A DNA stretch of 64,000 nt from Bidens hawaiensis. Lineage: Eukaryota > Streptophyta > Magnoliopsida > Asterales > Asteraceae. The DNA lies in contig JAIQDT010005816.1 in NCBI GenBank assembly GCA_021521415.1, positions 124,001-188,000 on the forward strand, given 5' to 3'. Position numbers and translations under genes: made by a program. Below are positions 35,752 through 46,797 of this stretch, in pieces; position 1 is the first letter of the stretch, and every line of letters begins with the position of its first letter. The notes beneath the pieces were generated by a model. The model was not told where the DNA came from and ran no database searches. It saw nothing but the letters and a program-made list of their open reading frames with translations.

Positions 35752-38394
35752 ATGGCTGACGAAAACGTTCAAAATCCTGCTCTAGAGCAAAACCCGATGG
35801 TTAACCCTGCTGAAGCTGAACCTGAACAAGCACCAGTACTCTTGTCATGGAATGAAAGTCATAACATCCGTGCATATCTCGAGCCACAATTTGAAGATAC
35901 ACCGATTTTTGGCGGGATGATTAGTTTCTTGATCCGATCGAGAATTTACAAGGCCATATCCACTCGTACCGTGGTTTATCAGAAGATTATACGGGCGTTC
36001 TGGGATACAGCTCATTTGAATGAAGCAGAAAATCAGATCGAGGCTGATATTCAGGACAAGCGAGTGGTGATCGATGTTAGAGTTATTCGAGACTCATTGG
36101 GCTTTATTGATACAATTGACGATCCATGTGAGTTCGAGAAGGATTTGATTAGAGGGTTATTCAGCCGTGTAAAGTATAATGGTGATCTGGGTAGGTCCAT
36201 GTACAACAAGGCTAACTTGTGTGAACAATACAAGTACTTGTTGCATGTATTGATACACTGTCTCGGTGGACGAAGAGGTGGATTTGACGAGTGTCGAGCC
36301 ATGTTACAATCTGCTTTTGTCGCCTTGGTGTTGAATAAACCATTTAATTTATCTGAAATGGTTTATTATCACTTGAAGGAGAACTTGACGAGCCGCCATA
36401 AGTTTTTAATGTATCCAAGATTCCTCAAGATGATAATCAATGATCTCCAACCTGAGTTGATTAAAGATCAGGATGATGTGATGAAGTTAAAGCATATGAT
36501 TGATGAGACCATGAGACGTTTGAGATCGTTCCGAGGTCAGAATCTTGCAAATAGACCAAAGTTCAAGCGTTTTATTGGTCACTTGGTGAATATTGATTAT
36601 ATTGCACCACCTAATGATTATTGGATTCATGATGACTTCGATTCTGAACGTGAAGGTGGTGGTGGTGGAAATGGTGGTAATGATGGTGGTGATGGTGGTC
36701 CAGGACCACAGGCTGAATTAAGTTATGAGCAAAAGTGTAAGCGTAAGGGTAATGAACCTATGGTGGAAAAGGGGGAGAAACCAAAGAAGCAAAGGGTACG
36801 ACGTGGCTCAGGGATTGAAATTCCTAGTCAACCGTTCGTTCGTTCGACTCCTCCAGTATCTATTTCGAGTTCTATTCCCACGTCTCCTATGCATCAACAG
36901 ATTCCCAAGGTCACCGACACCGGTTCACATACCAATATCTCCGGTACCTCCTTCTATGACCTTGAGCACAACTGCACGACCAGATCCTGTTTTTGGTGAC
37001 ATACTTCAGACAGTGTTGGTTCGTATGCCTACACCGCAGCCAACCACTCTAGTGACTCCTGTTACACCTACACTATTGCCGAGACCTGAGCATTCGTTTA
37101 TGACTTTTAATCGTCCTCAGGGTCCGATGCAATTACTTCATCCTCATTTTTATGAGTTGTCTCCTAGTGCCTAGTGGTTTAACATATTGAATTTGGTGCA
37201 TATGCAACAAACCCAGATTCAAGCAGATCGTTCATTTCAGGAACAGATGAGGGCAGAGCAGCGGAATATGTTTAGACATATTCAGTTCATTCAGCGAGAA
37301 AATAGGGAACTGAAAGCCCTTGTTGCTGCTCAGGGGGAGAGATTGGATAGCAGGATGAGATCATTCTTCAGTTGACATGTAAAGAAGATGAGTCAAAGAA
37401 GTTAAAGAACAATGAAAATGATCAAGATGGAGCAGGTGGTGGGATAGATTAGCAATCGGGCGGCAGTTCTGCACCGTCGGCAGGTAATAAGACTGATTCA
37501 AGTGTTGGTGGTGGGTCTGGAGATAGTCAGATGCAGATTATGCCATACAAAGACTACATGAGAGCCAAACCGATTGATGTTATTCAGACCAATATGGTTT
37601 TGTTTGTTGGTATGGATGGGATTGTGTATAGTATGGTGAATGCAGATGAGATCGAAGAAGGTGAATTTGTTGCATTCATTAACAAAAGAACAAATTGCCT
37701 TGCTTCTGGATCTAAATGAAGAAGAGGTTGATGTGTTGGGTAAGAGTGTGGACGTGGATGTTGAAATAGAAGAAAGTACTAATACAGGCATTCCACACGG
37801 GAATGTGCCTGATTTTGATGAGGTAGAGGTGGAAGATATTACTTCTGAGGAATATCCTGAGTTCTACACTAACAATAACAATGACTCAGGAATTCCATTT
37901 TCACTGTAGAACATTTTGATGCATCAGAACGTCGTTTGCAGGAAGAAAAGGATAAATTTAAAGCTGCTGAAACAAGTCATGTCTCTGTTACTGAGAAGAA
38001 GCGTAAACGTGCTTTGGATGGTATGTTTGAACATAATGTTGCAAAGATGAACAAGATGATCGAGACTTTTCATTATCACGAACGAGAAGAAGTCAAAATT
38101 GAAAAGGCTCGAGCATCAGCATACCAAATGAAGAAGTACAAGCCAGCTAAAGATGTGAGAGGTGATTTGGTGGCATGGCAGTTTGATTCAGATCTTAAGG
38201 TATATATCGTTAAGTGGGAGCATGGTATTTATTACTTTAAACGCCCACACGATATCTTATCTATGCCTAGGTGGGATGTGAGTACACTAGCTAATCGACC
38301 ATTCGTGAATCGTGGGGACGATAAGTGGGCTAGTTGGTTCTATAAGCAGTTATTACATGAAACTCGTTTTGGTTTCAAGTTCTTCAAGCCACAG
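35752..38394 (+). pseudogene. Third ORF of the Copia element, N-terminal and central part
   Basis: A 415-codon open frame starts at ATG 35752, just after an AACAGTA context. Its N-terminal region has FGGMISFLIRSRIYKAIS, VVYQKIIRAFWDTA and IDVRVIRDSLGF. The spacing resembles an ORF I remember near Asteraceae Copia elements, often given unrelated names in automatic annotation. A Gly-rich linker (about 36650-36700), a Lys/Arg-rich stretch and a Pro/Ser/Thr-rich region follow. Frameshifts occur near 36950, 37380, 37690 and 37905, and stops at 37172 and 37373. A helical, coiled-coil-like stretch is at 37187-37375 (QTQIQADRSFQEQMRAEQ). The position matches the env-like ORF of some Sireviruses, but I see no clear signal peptide or membrane segment. 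Function unknown. Confidence 0.7.
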
Positions 38395-38875
38395 TGTAAG
38401 GCCCCGAACCCGGGCACCCTACTTTAGCGTCGGATTTACTCATAAACACAGTTCTTCAAATCAGAGTTTATTAAAACTTTTACGCGGAATATAAAACTTT
38501 CATAAAACATTACATAATTCATAACTTGTCTCAAAACATCCTTTGTCTTTCAACATTAAAGCATTAAAGTTAAAACATCATAAGTCTTCAGATGCCAGAT
38601 TCTTGTTCAGTGCCATGTGTCCTCCACTCAAGCCAGCTGTCTCATCCTACTCACCTGCGTGCATACTAAAAGTCAGCTACGCTGAGTGAGTTCTAGTTAA
38701 TCATACAATACCATACAATACCTTATTACATACATACGTACTTAACCTCATAACTTTCTTTCATACACACATAAGTACTCATACCTTCATTCTTACTTAC
38801 ATACTTTCTATCTTACTTACATACTTTCTTTACATTCATAATCATACGTTTTAAAGAGCCTTTCGCCCTATAACC

Positions 38876-39258
38876 TCACAGATATTATAAGGGTCTGGTC
38901 CCTAACATCACAGATATTATAAGGGTCTGGTCCCTAACATCACAGATATTATGAGGGTCTGGTCCCTATCCTCACAGATATTGTAAGGGTCTGGTCCCTA
39001 ACATCACAGATATTATAAGGGTCTGGTCCCTAACATCATAGATATTATGAGGGTCTGGTCCCTATCCTCACAGATATTGTAAGGGTCTGGTCCCTAACAT
39101 CACAGATATTATAAGGGTCTGGTCCCTAACATCACAGATATTATAAGGGTCTGGTCCCTAACATCACAGATATTATAAGGGTCTGGTCCCTAACATCACA
39201 GATATTATAAGGGTCTGGTCCCTAACATCACAGATATTATAAGGGTCTGGTCCCTTGT
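38876..39258 (-). repeat. 32-bp minisatellite, twelve units, with higher-order pattern
   Basis: GATATT recurs every 32 bases from 38881 to 39233, each unit holding AGGGTCTGGTCCCTA. Units 2-4 and 5-7 repeat the same three variants (ATAAGG, ATGAGG, TGTAAGG), so the array grew partly in blocks of three. It lies inside the solo D LTR. Confidence 0.95.
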
Positions 39259-39779
39259 TTTCGAATATTAGTAGGGTTCGATTCCCTCTTCGTTACCATA
39301 CAACCATACATCATACCTCGAGTATTATTAGGGCTCGGTACCCTTTTCGTAACCATACAACCATACAACCGTCATTTCCTTCTTTTATTAACTTTATTAC
39401 GTTCATACACATAAACATACATATCATACTTACCATATTTATAACGTTACAACCTGACAGTACATGCAATATCCGAAGATCGTTCACGTACCATCAAGCA
39501 ATCATTCATACATATCACATATATCACATATGGCATACACTTATCACTTAGGATAAATGTATTGACAACACATCAAGTATGCACACAGCCCCGAAAACAT
39601 AACAAGGAATGGGGCTAGAAACTCACCTGAACTCTGCTTCTTTTTCTGATAGCTGTAAATCCCTTCCTTAACTGAGCTCGGCTGACTGTACAAGTTACAC
39701 GTATCAATACTCGTCTGATCTAATCTGGTGGCCTAGTATTAGCTTACTTTAACTTATCGCTTTATAATTTATTTTCTAA

Positions 39780-40075
39780 ACGAACTTGGCTTCAGGCGAA
39801 GTTAAACCTCGGGCGAACTTGGCTTCAGGCGAAGTTAAACCTTAGGCGAACTTGGCTTCAGGCGAAGTTAAACCTTAGGCGAACTTGGCTTCAGGCGAAG
39901 TTAAACCTTAGGCGAACTTGGCTTCAGGCGAAGTTAAACCTTAGGCGAACTTGGCCGTAGGCGAAGTTAAACCTTAGGCGAAGTTACGCTTGAAGGCGAA
40001 GTTACGCTTGAAGGAGAAGTTACGCTTGAAGGCGAAGTTCATCAGGCGAACTTAATCTTGCAGGCGAAGTTATCG
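39780..40075 (-). repeat. 33-bp GGCGAAGTTA minisatellite
   Basis: About six units containing GGCGAACTTGGCTTCA and GGCGAAGTTAAACC, then shorter GGCGAAGTTACGCTTGAA units to about 40070. It occupies the LTR position where other D LTRs have the GCGAA/TTCGC palindromes. Confidence 0.9.
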
Positions 40076-40621
40076 CGCTGCAGATCTGTTTGCCCATAAC
40101 TCCTTCGTTTCTTAGCCAAATAACTCGATTTTGGTACCCACGGAATCGTATGATCGGCGCCTACAAATCCCAACCATCAAATCGGCCTAAAATCGACGTT
40201 TTAGGGGTCCGATTTGGGCAGTTTGGGTTTCGGGTCCGGTTAACCCATCCAATCCTAACCATTTTCAGTAATATTAGCTTTGTTGGATTTGTTCTTACCT
40301 TACCAACTCAGATCTATCAACAAAATCTCGGGTCTCGGCTTCGAATCTTGATCGGTTAGAATGTGTGTGTTTTGAGTGTGTTTAGGAGAGTGGGGAAAAT
40401 GAAGATATTTTGGGATTTTGGGGGTATTTATATCCCTGAAATCCTATTCTCATTTAACCCATCTCAATTAATCCAAATCTATAACCAACGTTCATTTCCC
40501 GACACTAGCCCGACCCATACCAACTCCTACTCTTTTATTTATTTCCTGATAACCCGAGTAAACTTTCCCTCTATTATTAAGTAATATAATTAATATTATC
40601 TTGAAATTTCGGGATGTTACA

Positions 40622-41016
40622 CACAGGTGCCTACTCATAAGTACATTGATGAGATTGATACTCGCACAGGCCGGAGAAAGTTGATATTACAGGTAAAGCC
40701 GCCGAAGACAATGAAGAGGGTTCCTATGAAGACATTTCCTCAGATTCTGTTCACTTCGTTTAATTATTGGTACTACGACAATCATACAGGTGAAGCGGTT
40801 ATTGTATTCGGTCACGGTTCTAACACGAAGACAATACGTGTGATTGACCCAATGTGGCTAGTTAACTTATCTGAGTCTGACAACAATGCGTTATTTACAA
40901 GTCAGATCAGGTTTGCTAACGTAAGCGACTACGAGCTTGCTATGCAGTTTTAGAAGGTTGTTAGAGTCTGTTACGCATACAAGATTCACAGTTGTGTTGA
41001 CCAAGATGTTCCAGAG
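40622..41016 (+). pseudogene. Third ORF of the Copia element, C-terminal part
   Basis: Continues the frame that ends at 38394 once the solo LTR is subtracted. It encodes a compact, probably globular region: TFPQILFTSFNYWYYDN, GEAVIVFGHGS, TIRVIDPMWLVNLSESD and DYELAMQF. A TAG at 40951-40953, where Gln is plausible, is followed by about 20 codons of similar character to near 41016. Together with 35752-38394 the original ORF would be about 1,000 codons, although several frameshifts now break it. I do not recognise the domain. Confidence 0.65.
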
Positions 41017-41036
41017 ATAAATGATAAAGAACTCGA

Positions 41037-41050
41037 GACGAGGGGGAGTT
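41037..41050 (+). other. Polypurine tract of the Copia element
   Basis: GACGAGGGGGAGTT immediately before the 3' LTR, the usual priming site for plus-strand DNA. A similar AGGGGGAG tract lies at 33336, after pol. Confidence 0.8.
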
Positions 41051-41551
41051 TGTTGATACATGTTTTGTACGTCTCGATCTTTATCAGGGTTATTAATGTA
41101 ATAGTTTAAAGTATAGGGGTTATGATGTAATTATGGTAAAAAGGCCATTCGCTCTATTGTAAGTTACACCCGTTACTCCGTAACGAATATAACACATTCG
41201 TCTAAATGTAAGCTCATTCGTTAACCCTGTTTAATGAATGAGATAACGAATGAGGGCCATTCGCTATCACTTAAAGTATTAACGAATAAGCATGTTTATT
41301 CGTTAAAGTATTTGTAACGAATGACCTATTCGTTAAGTTAAGTTTAACGAATAGGGTCATCTTCCTATATATACCCCTGTAATCTATTCTAATACAACAG
41401 TTCTGATTTATCCTTGAATCCTCTCGTTATTCTGTCCGATTTCCATCTCAACACTCACACAACTCATTAACGTATCAACTAGCCTAACCATATACGAATC
41501 AACATGAACATCGATGTAATCACAAGGTCTAGATCCGATTAAGCTCTCACA
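41051..41551 (+). repeat. 3' LTR of the Copia element
   Basis: 501 bp, nearly identical to 23285-23784, with the same octamers and TATA box. It is followed by the GTAAT target duplication. The few differences suggest a fairly recent insertion relative to the older elements around it; I did not count them exactly. Confidence 0.95.
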
Positions 41552-41556
41552 GTAAT

Positions 41557-43328
41557 ATTACTTATTAATATTTTAACTAACGATAATGACATAGTTGGAC
41601 TATTGTTTTATACAATCTAAATATTTTATTTATCCAAAAAACTTCATTTAAAAGAATGAAGTATAAAGGCATAAACCCATTTTATAAAAACAATATTTTA
41701 TGAAAGAAACTTAAAATGCTATTTTTGGTTAAACCGATGAACCAATATTTACCTATCTAAATTTTCATGAAGATATTTCAAATAAAAGTAATGATATATA
41801 AAATAATATTATTTTATTATTTTTAGAAATTTTTTTATCTAAAAGTAATTTAAATATGACATAACTATTTAACGGCTAACCTTAACAGAACGTTTAATTG
41901 GTCTTAGAACCGAACTTTGTTTGAAACCATGGTTTTTGAACTAAAAGTTTATAATAAATCACTATAACTTAAAATAACGTATACGAAATCATTTCACTGA
42001 GAAAACCGAACGATGCGTGTCTACACGATATTTACGATCTAACTTGTAAATAGAAGCTTGTAAATGAAAATATATAGAATAGTGTTTTCTTACAAAAAGT
42101 ATACCTAAAATTCGTTAATACAAAATAATTTACTTACTTTCATTGCCTTATTTTTACAAGTAGCGACAATTAAATGCGGTTTACAGTTAATCCGACACGA
42201 ACCGGAAAATAAAAGGTGTTTATAAAATATAAAAATAGAAAATTTTAAAATATTTTGGTAAGTTATATATTATATAACTTATTTATATGTTAATCTGAAT
42301 TATTGAAAACATTATGTGAAATTTCTATACTTAAGTTAATGCGTTTTGCCACTTAAACGAAGTACGGGTACCGAAACCGTGCATTTGAAACTTGCTGGAA
42401 TTTCCAGAACTGAAAATGATATATTTTTGTGCGATATATGTTTGTTGTAAATGTGAAATTGTTTGACATCCGAAGCTTAAGGAAACGCGAACTTGCTAAG
42501 AATAGTAACTTTATCGAACCCCGCAAAGTTACATATTATGCTTATTTATTAGACGTGAATTATGTGATATAATATGTGGCTAATGCTATAATCATACATA
42601 CGTAAGTACTTTCCTAAAAAGGAAACTTTATTTGTTTAGAACATAGTACGTTGGTGAACACTGAGGGTCGACTAATACATAATACTAGGAGAGATTATTA
42701 GAACCTATAGTAGTTAAATGAGGTGTATATCTAATAATAAATTAACATGGGAAAACCCAACTTAAAAGCCAAACAACCGACACTTAAACATACCGGAAGA
42801 TCTCAATCGAAAGACAACGCCAATAACAAATATTACATTGTTGATAAGTTACTTACTGTTATATACATACTAGGCTTACTTGGTGGTATCTAGCATTGTT
42901 GCGAGCTCATAGATTATCATTCGTTTACACACATTGCATATGGACTGAGGTGAGTTTCGTGCTGCCGTTTTTACTTAAACTTTTTGGGCTGGGTATATGC
43001 TGTGAACTGTTTTACTTATGGTGTGATGTTTATCAAGAACTGTTTTCAGCCATGTTTTTGTCCCGTTTTAAATTACACAATCATTAACTCAGGGAGTGAG
43101 CCTATGGGTAGTATGGGTAGTACTATTTGGGAGACCCCCACACACAGTGACCCTATGTTGGGTAAACCACACTGAGGTCCGCGGACCGTTGCAGCATATG
43201 ACCTAAACGTTCGGATTATTACTTGGCAGAGTAATAATCAGGGACGGGTGCCTTTCGGTTGTAAGTTGAGGGGAGACTTATGATCGAATGCAGGATTGAT
43301 TGTGGACTTGATTGATGTGCCCCATGCT
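41557..43328 (+). other. Element E segment, right side
   Basis: AT-rich to about 42900, then GGTGAGTTTCGTGCTGCC and GGGCTGGGTATATGC, which resemble the transcript-end part of Tekay-type LTRs. No gene: open frames at 42896-43175 are short and unrecognised. It ends at the solo LTR at 43329. Confidence 0.45.
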
Positions 43329-45101
43329 TGTAAGGCCCCGTTCCCGGTAACCCTACTTTGGTGTTGGATTTACTCATAAACACAGTTATAAAATTAGAGT
43401 TAATAAAAACTTTCGCGGAATAATTAAAACTTCATGCATTACATTACAAAACATCAAATCATGTCTTAACATACAAGTTGTCTTTTCATAAACATTAACA
43501 TAAAATAGTCATGACACTTCTTCATAGATGCCAGTCTCTTTAGCTCGTGCCATGTGTCCCTCCTCAAGCCAGCTGCCTCAACCTATTTGCCTGCGTGCAT
43601 ACTAAAAGTCAGCTACGCAGAGTGAGTTCTAGTTAATCAATTAACATACATTACGTTCATACCTTATTTACTATCACTTCTTTCATACATACTTTACATA
43701 CATGCATACGTTCTTACATACCTTCTTTCATAAAACCCTATGGTAAACCATAAGCTATTCTATCTTAAACATCACAGATATTATAAGGGTCTGGTCCCTA
43801 ACATCACAGATATTATGAGGGTATAGTCCCAATCATCTCAGATATTATGAGGGTCTGGTCCCTAACATCTCAGATATTATAAGAGTCTGGTCCTTCTGTC
43901 TCGAATAACCATACCTTTATCATACGTGCGTACTTTACATATCTTCTAGTTATAAATATATATACATACTAGTTCATACAATCATTATGTAACAATACAT
44001 TCAATGCACAATCATACACGTATCATACACTTACCAATCAAGTAAGTGTATTATCTATCACATAGGAGTATGCACACAGCCCCAAAAACATAATAGATAA
44101 AGGGGCTAGAAATCACCTGGAGTCGGTTTCTCTCGCCGTTAATGGTAATGCCCTTCCTTAGTTGTGCACGGATAACTGTACAATACATTACGCGTGTCAA
44201 TTATCCATTACTACTACTTACTACATCTAAGTTAATGAAACCCTCAACTAACGGGTGTCCGGGGGCAGCGCCCCTGGTAGCGAGGTCTAGGGGCGGCAGC
44301 CCCTAGCAGGGTCCAAGGGGCAGAGCCCCTGGCTGGGGTTGAATTTCATTAACAGTCCTTTAACAAAAATGCATCAGAAAATGAATTTCATGAAATTTCG
44401 CATGGAAGAATTTCGCTTCGCATGGAATTTCGCTTCGCATGACTTTTTCTCTTCGCATGGCTGTGCGATGCGAAATCGACTTATGCGAAAATACCTCCTT
44501 TTCTTCATTTTAAGTCAAATTACTCCGTGACTCTTCCTTAGGACCCAATTTTACCCCTTTTATGGGTTTTGGTTTGTACCAACTTTGTATACCCGTGTTT
44601 TATGAGGTCCGAACATCACCTTTTTGTCCTATTACGTACCCGTGAGGTTATAACTCACCAAGTTTTTGTTTTTCGTACATTTCACAGTCCGATCTATCAT
44701 CCTATCAGTTTGCATGTCAAAAAACGACTAAAAACTTAACCTTTTAAACCGTAGCCTACCTTTTGCTTCGGGTTTGGTTTGGACCCGAGACGACTTGAGG
44801 ATCTGGACGCGATTCTTGGGGTTTGATGACGTTCACACACAAGGTCCTTTCTTCTTTTAGTTCGGGATTGGTTTCGGGTGTTAGAGAGAAAGTGTGTGTG
44901 TTTCTTGAGTGTGGGTGTTGTGTAAAGAAATGGAATGGAGAAGAAGATGGGATATATATAGGGGGCTAAGGGCCCAACCACCCACTTCCCATTCCAACCA
45001 AATCTTATTCCAAACCTAAACACGCACACAATTAAACTAACGACACACAGTTAATAATAAACTTTATGTTATTTATTATTTAACAGAAGTTGGATGTTAC
45101 A
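43329..45101 (-). mobile_element. Solo LTR of the D family in element E
   Basis: A 1,773-bp minus-strand LTR, TGTAAGGCCCCGTTCCC...GTTGGATGTTACA on the plus strand. Flanks ATGCT (43324-43328) and ATACT (45102-45106) match at four of five positions. It is colinear with the LTR part of element D, including about four 32-bp minisatellite units (43770-43890), the GC-rich palindromes and the TTCGC cluster. Confidence 0.88.
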
Positions 45102-45500
45102 ATACTTTATACTTACATACACGCAAACTTGCGAGCTTTTATAAATTAACTCTTTTATTTGTATGTGAGCTAATCTCACGAGCTCACCAACTTTTTAGTT
45201 GACGCTTTTTAGCATGTATTCAGGTACTTTGTGGATAGCAATTTGGATTAGCATTGTAATGAGTATGCCTAAGGATAGAGGCGTATGCCGAACAAGAACA
45301 ATGACAATTAGATGCCAAGGAGATTAGTAGAACCCAACACGGATTGTAGTAGTGTCAAAGAAGAGATAGTTGTGTAGTTACACCTTGTTTTAAATGCATA
45401 GTACAAACATTATAGCTTATATTTATTAATGATATTCTGCTACTTACATTGGTAGCAATTTGTCCATAAAACGACCAGGCCCTCATGGCAGGGTGTGACA
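45102..45500 (+). other. Right end of element E
   Basis: Contains CTCACGAGCTCACCAACTTT and GCATGTATTCAGGTAC, phrases similar to the end of Tekay-type LTRs, and ends GGGTGTGACA before the ATTGG duplication. No gene. Confidence 0.5.
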
Positions 45501-46280
45501 ATTGGATCTTAGCACAGCCTATCATCCTTAAACCGATGGGTAATCCGAGAGAACGATTCAAATGCTCGAAGACATGCTTAGTTCATGTGTCATGGATTTT
45601 GGTGGAAATTGGGATTCTCATCTTCACTTGACTGTGTTTTCATACAACAACAGTTTTCACACGAGTATTGGTATGGCAACATTAGAAGCACTTTATGACT
45701 GTAAATGTCGTTCCCCTGTCAATTGTAACGAAATTGGAGAAACCCAAATCACTGGCCCAGAACTTGTTCAAGAGACTACTGATCGAATCGCTAAAATTCG
45801 ACAAAATCTCTTAGCCACTCGTAGCCATCAAAAGAGTTACGCTGATAACCGATGACGACCTATCGAGTTTAATGTAGGCGACAGTTCTCTTCTGAAGGTA
45901 TCCCCTTGGAAAGGTGTCGTTCGTTTCGGGAGTAAAGGAAAATTATCTACTCAATTTGTTAGACCTTTCAAAATTCTCGAACGTGTCGGTAGTGTGGCTA
46001 ATACTCTCGAGCTTCTGCAAGAACTCTCGAATATTCATCCGATGTTTCATGTTTCTAATCTTAAGAAATGTCTAGGGAAATCTCCACATACCACTCGATG
46101 AGGTGCGTATCGATGAAACAATGCACTTTGTTGAGAAACTGGTGGAAATCATCGATCGCAAAGATAAGGAAACCAAATGTAGCCGTATACCCATGGTAAA
46201 GGTTCGTTGAGAATCCAAGCGTCACGCTGAATTCACTTGGGAGCCGGAAGACCAAATGCGAACTAAGGATCCTCATATTT
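45501..46280 (+). pseudogene. int: Integrase C-terminal part and chromodomain of element A
   Basis: Continues the integrase stopped at 12602. DLSTAYHP and a TAA at 45529 precede SERTIQMLEDML with the catalytic Glu. The C-terminal integrase region follows (VFSYNNSFHTSIGMATLEAL, KVSPWKG in another frame, and a HPMFHVSNLKKCL-like end). A chromodomain-like end (EKLVEIIDRK, then AEFTWEPEDQMRTK) covers about 46120-46270, which places A in the chromoviruses; such domains are thought to bias integration into heterochromatin. Frameshifts and stops (e.g. TGA at 45853 and near 46207) break it. Element B is inserted at its end. Confidence 0.85.
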
Positions 46281-46487
46281 TGTAACTTTCGTTACTTTTC
46301 AAACCCGAAAACCCGATTCATTTTAAATTTTCGGTTTTGATTAATTATATATATATATATATATATATGTTTGTATGTATGTATGTATGAAATATTATTA
46401 TTCATTTCATGTATTTTTCGTCGTTTCTTACGTATTTGAATTCGTTAAACAAACCATTTGGGTCGTTTCTTACGCTCCAATTCGTAG

Positions 46488-46495
46488 TATAAATA
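46488..46495 (+). promoter_or_regulatory. TATA box of element B 5' LTR
   Basis: TATAAATA followed by GGACATCCTCATTG, matching 53065-53072 in the 3' LTR. Likely Pol II promoter of the element RNA. Confidence 0.55.
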
Positions 46496-46797
46496 GGACA
46501 TCCTCATTGATCTAAACTTGCTCACAACCTTCTTTCTCTCTAAAATACTTTAAATTGGTCGTAGTAATCCGTCAAACCTTCGGCTCCGGCGAAGTGTCTT
46601 TCAACACCAAATCACCATCATTTAAGGTAATGGTTATATGCTTTTGTTTAGTTTTGATTCGACAAACGAAAAACCTATGGTAATTTTAACATACACTGAT
46701 CAGAAACCTGGAATTGAGAATTAGCGTTTATATGAGGAAGATGATAAAACTATAATATACAATATAAGTAATAAAAACCATGTGATTAACGAATATA

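Larger units (their letters stand above)
38395..40621 (-). mobile_element. Solo LTR of the D family in the third ORF
   Basis: A 2,227-bp minus-strand LTR, TGTAAGGCCCCGAACCC...CGGGATGTTACA on the plus strand, flanked by CACAG (38390-38394 and 40622-40626). The insert plus duplication is 2,232 bp, a multiple of three, so the host frame number is unchanged on both sides. It carries two minisatellites. It resembles D and the solo LTR at 43329 at its left (U5-side) part, and differs in the other half. Confidence 0.92.
23285..41551 (+). mobile_element. Sirevirus-like Copia element with an extra ORF
   Basis: An 18,267-bp element flanked by GTAAT (23280-23284 and 41552-41556). Order: 5' LTR, primer site, leader, gag, protease, integrase, RT, RNase H (to 33289), a 2.5-kb non-coding gap, a third ORF (35752 to about 41016), PPT and 3' LTR. 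Integrase before RT shows Ty1/Copia order. The long size, the ORF after pol and the large gag fit the Sirevirus (SIRE/Maximus) lineage. Two solo Gypsy LTRs are inserted, one in the gag-pre-integrase region and one in the third ORF; without them it was about 14 kb. The two LTRs are very similar. Stops and frameshifts inactivate all genes. Confidence 0.9.
12603..45500 (+). mobile_element. Element E: LTR-like insertion (33 kb with its own nested insertions)
   Basis: Left end TGTAACAACCC, right end GGGTGTGACA, with ATTGG repeated on both sides inside element A's integrase. After subtracting the recognised inner insertions, roughly 4.6 kb remains: 12603-12692, 13181-13960, short pieces around the MULE, 22211-23284, 41557-43328 and 45102-45500. 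That remainder shows no gag-pol, primer site or PPT. It has LTR-like phrases such as GGTGAGTTTCGTGCTG and CTCACGAGCTCACCAAC near the right end. I infer a solo Gypsy LTR of Tekay-like type. Some of the 4.6 kb may belong to insertions I did not recognise. The + strand follows the TG...CA reading and these phrases. Confidence 0.65.

Noticed and set aside
38876..39258. CRISPR-like regular repeat
   Set aside because: The 32-bp units are contiguous without unique spacers and lie in a retrotransposon LTR; it is a minisatellite.
12603..45500. Full-length LTR element with its own internal genes
   Set aside because: No primer site, PPT or gag-pol belongs to it once inner elements are removed, and I see no second LTR copy; a solo LTR fits better.
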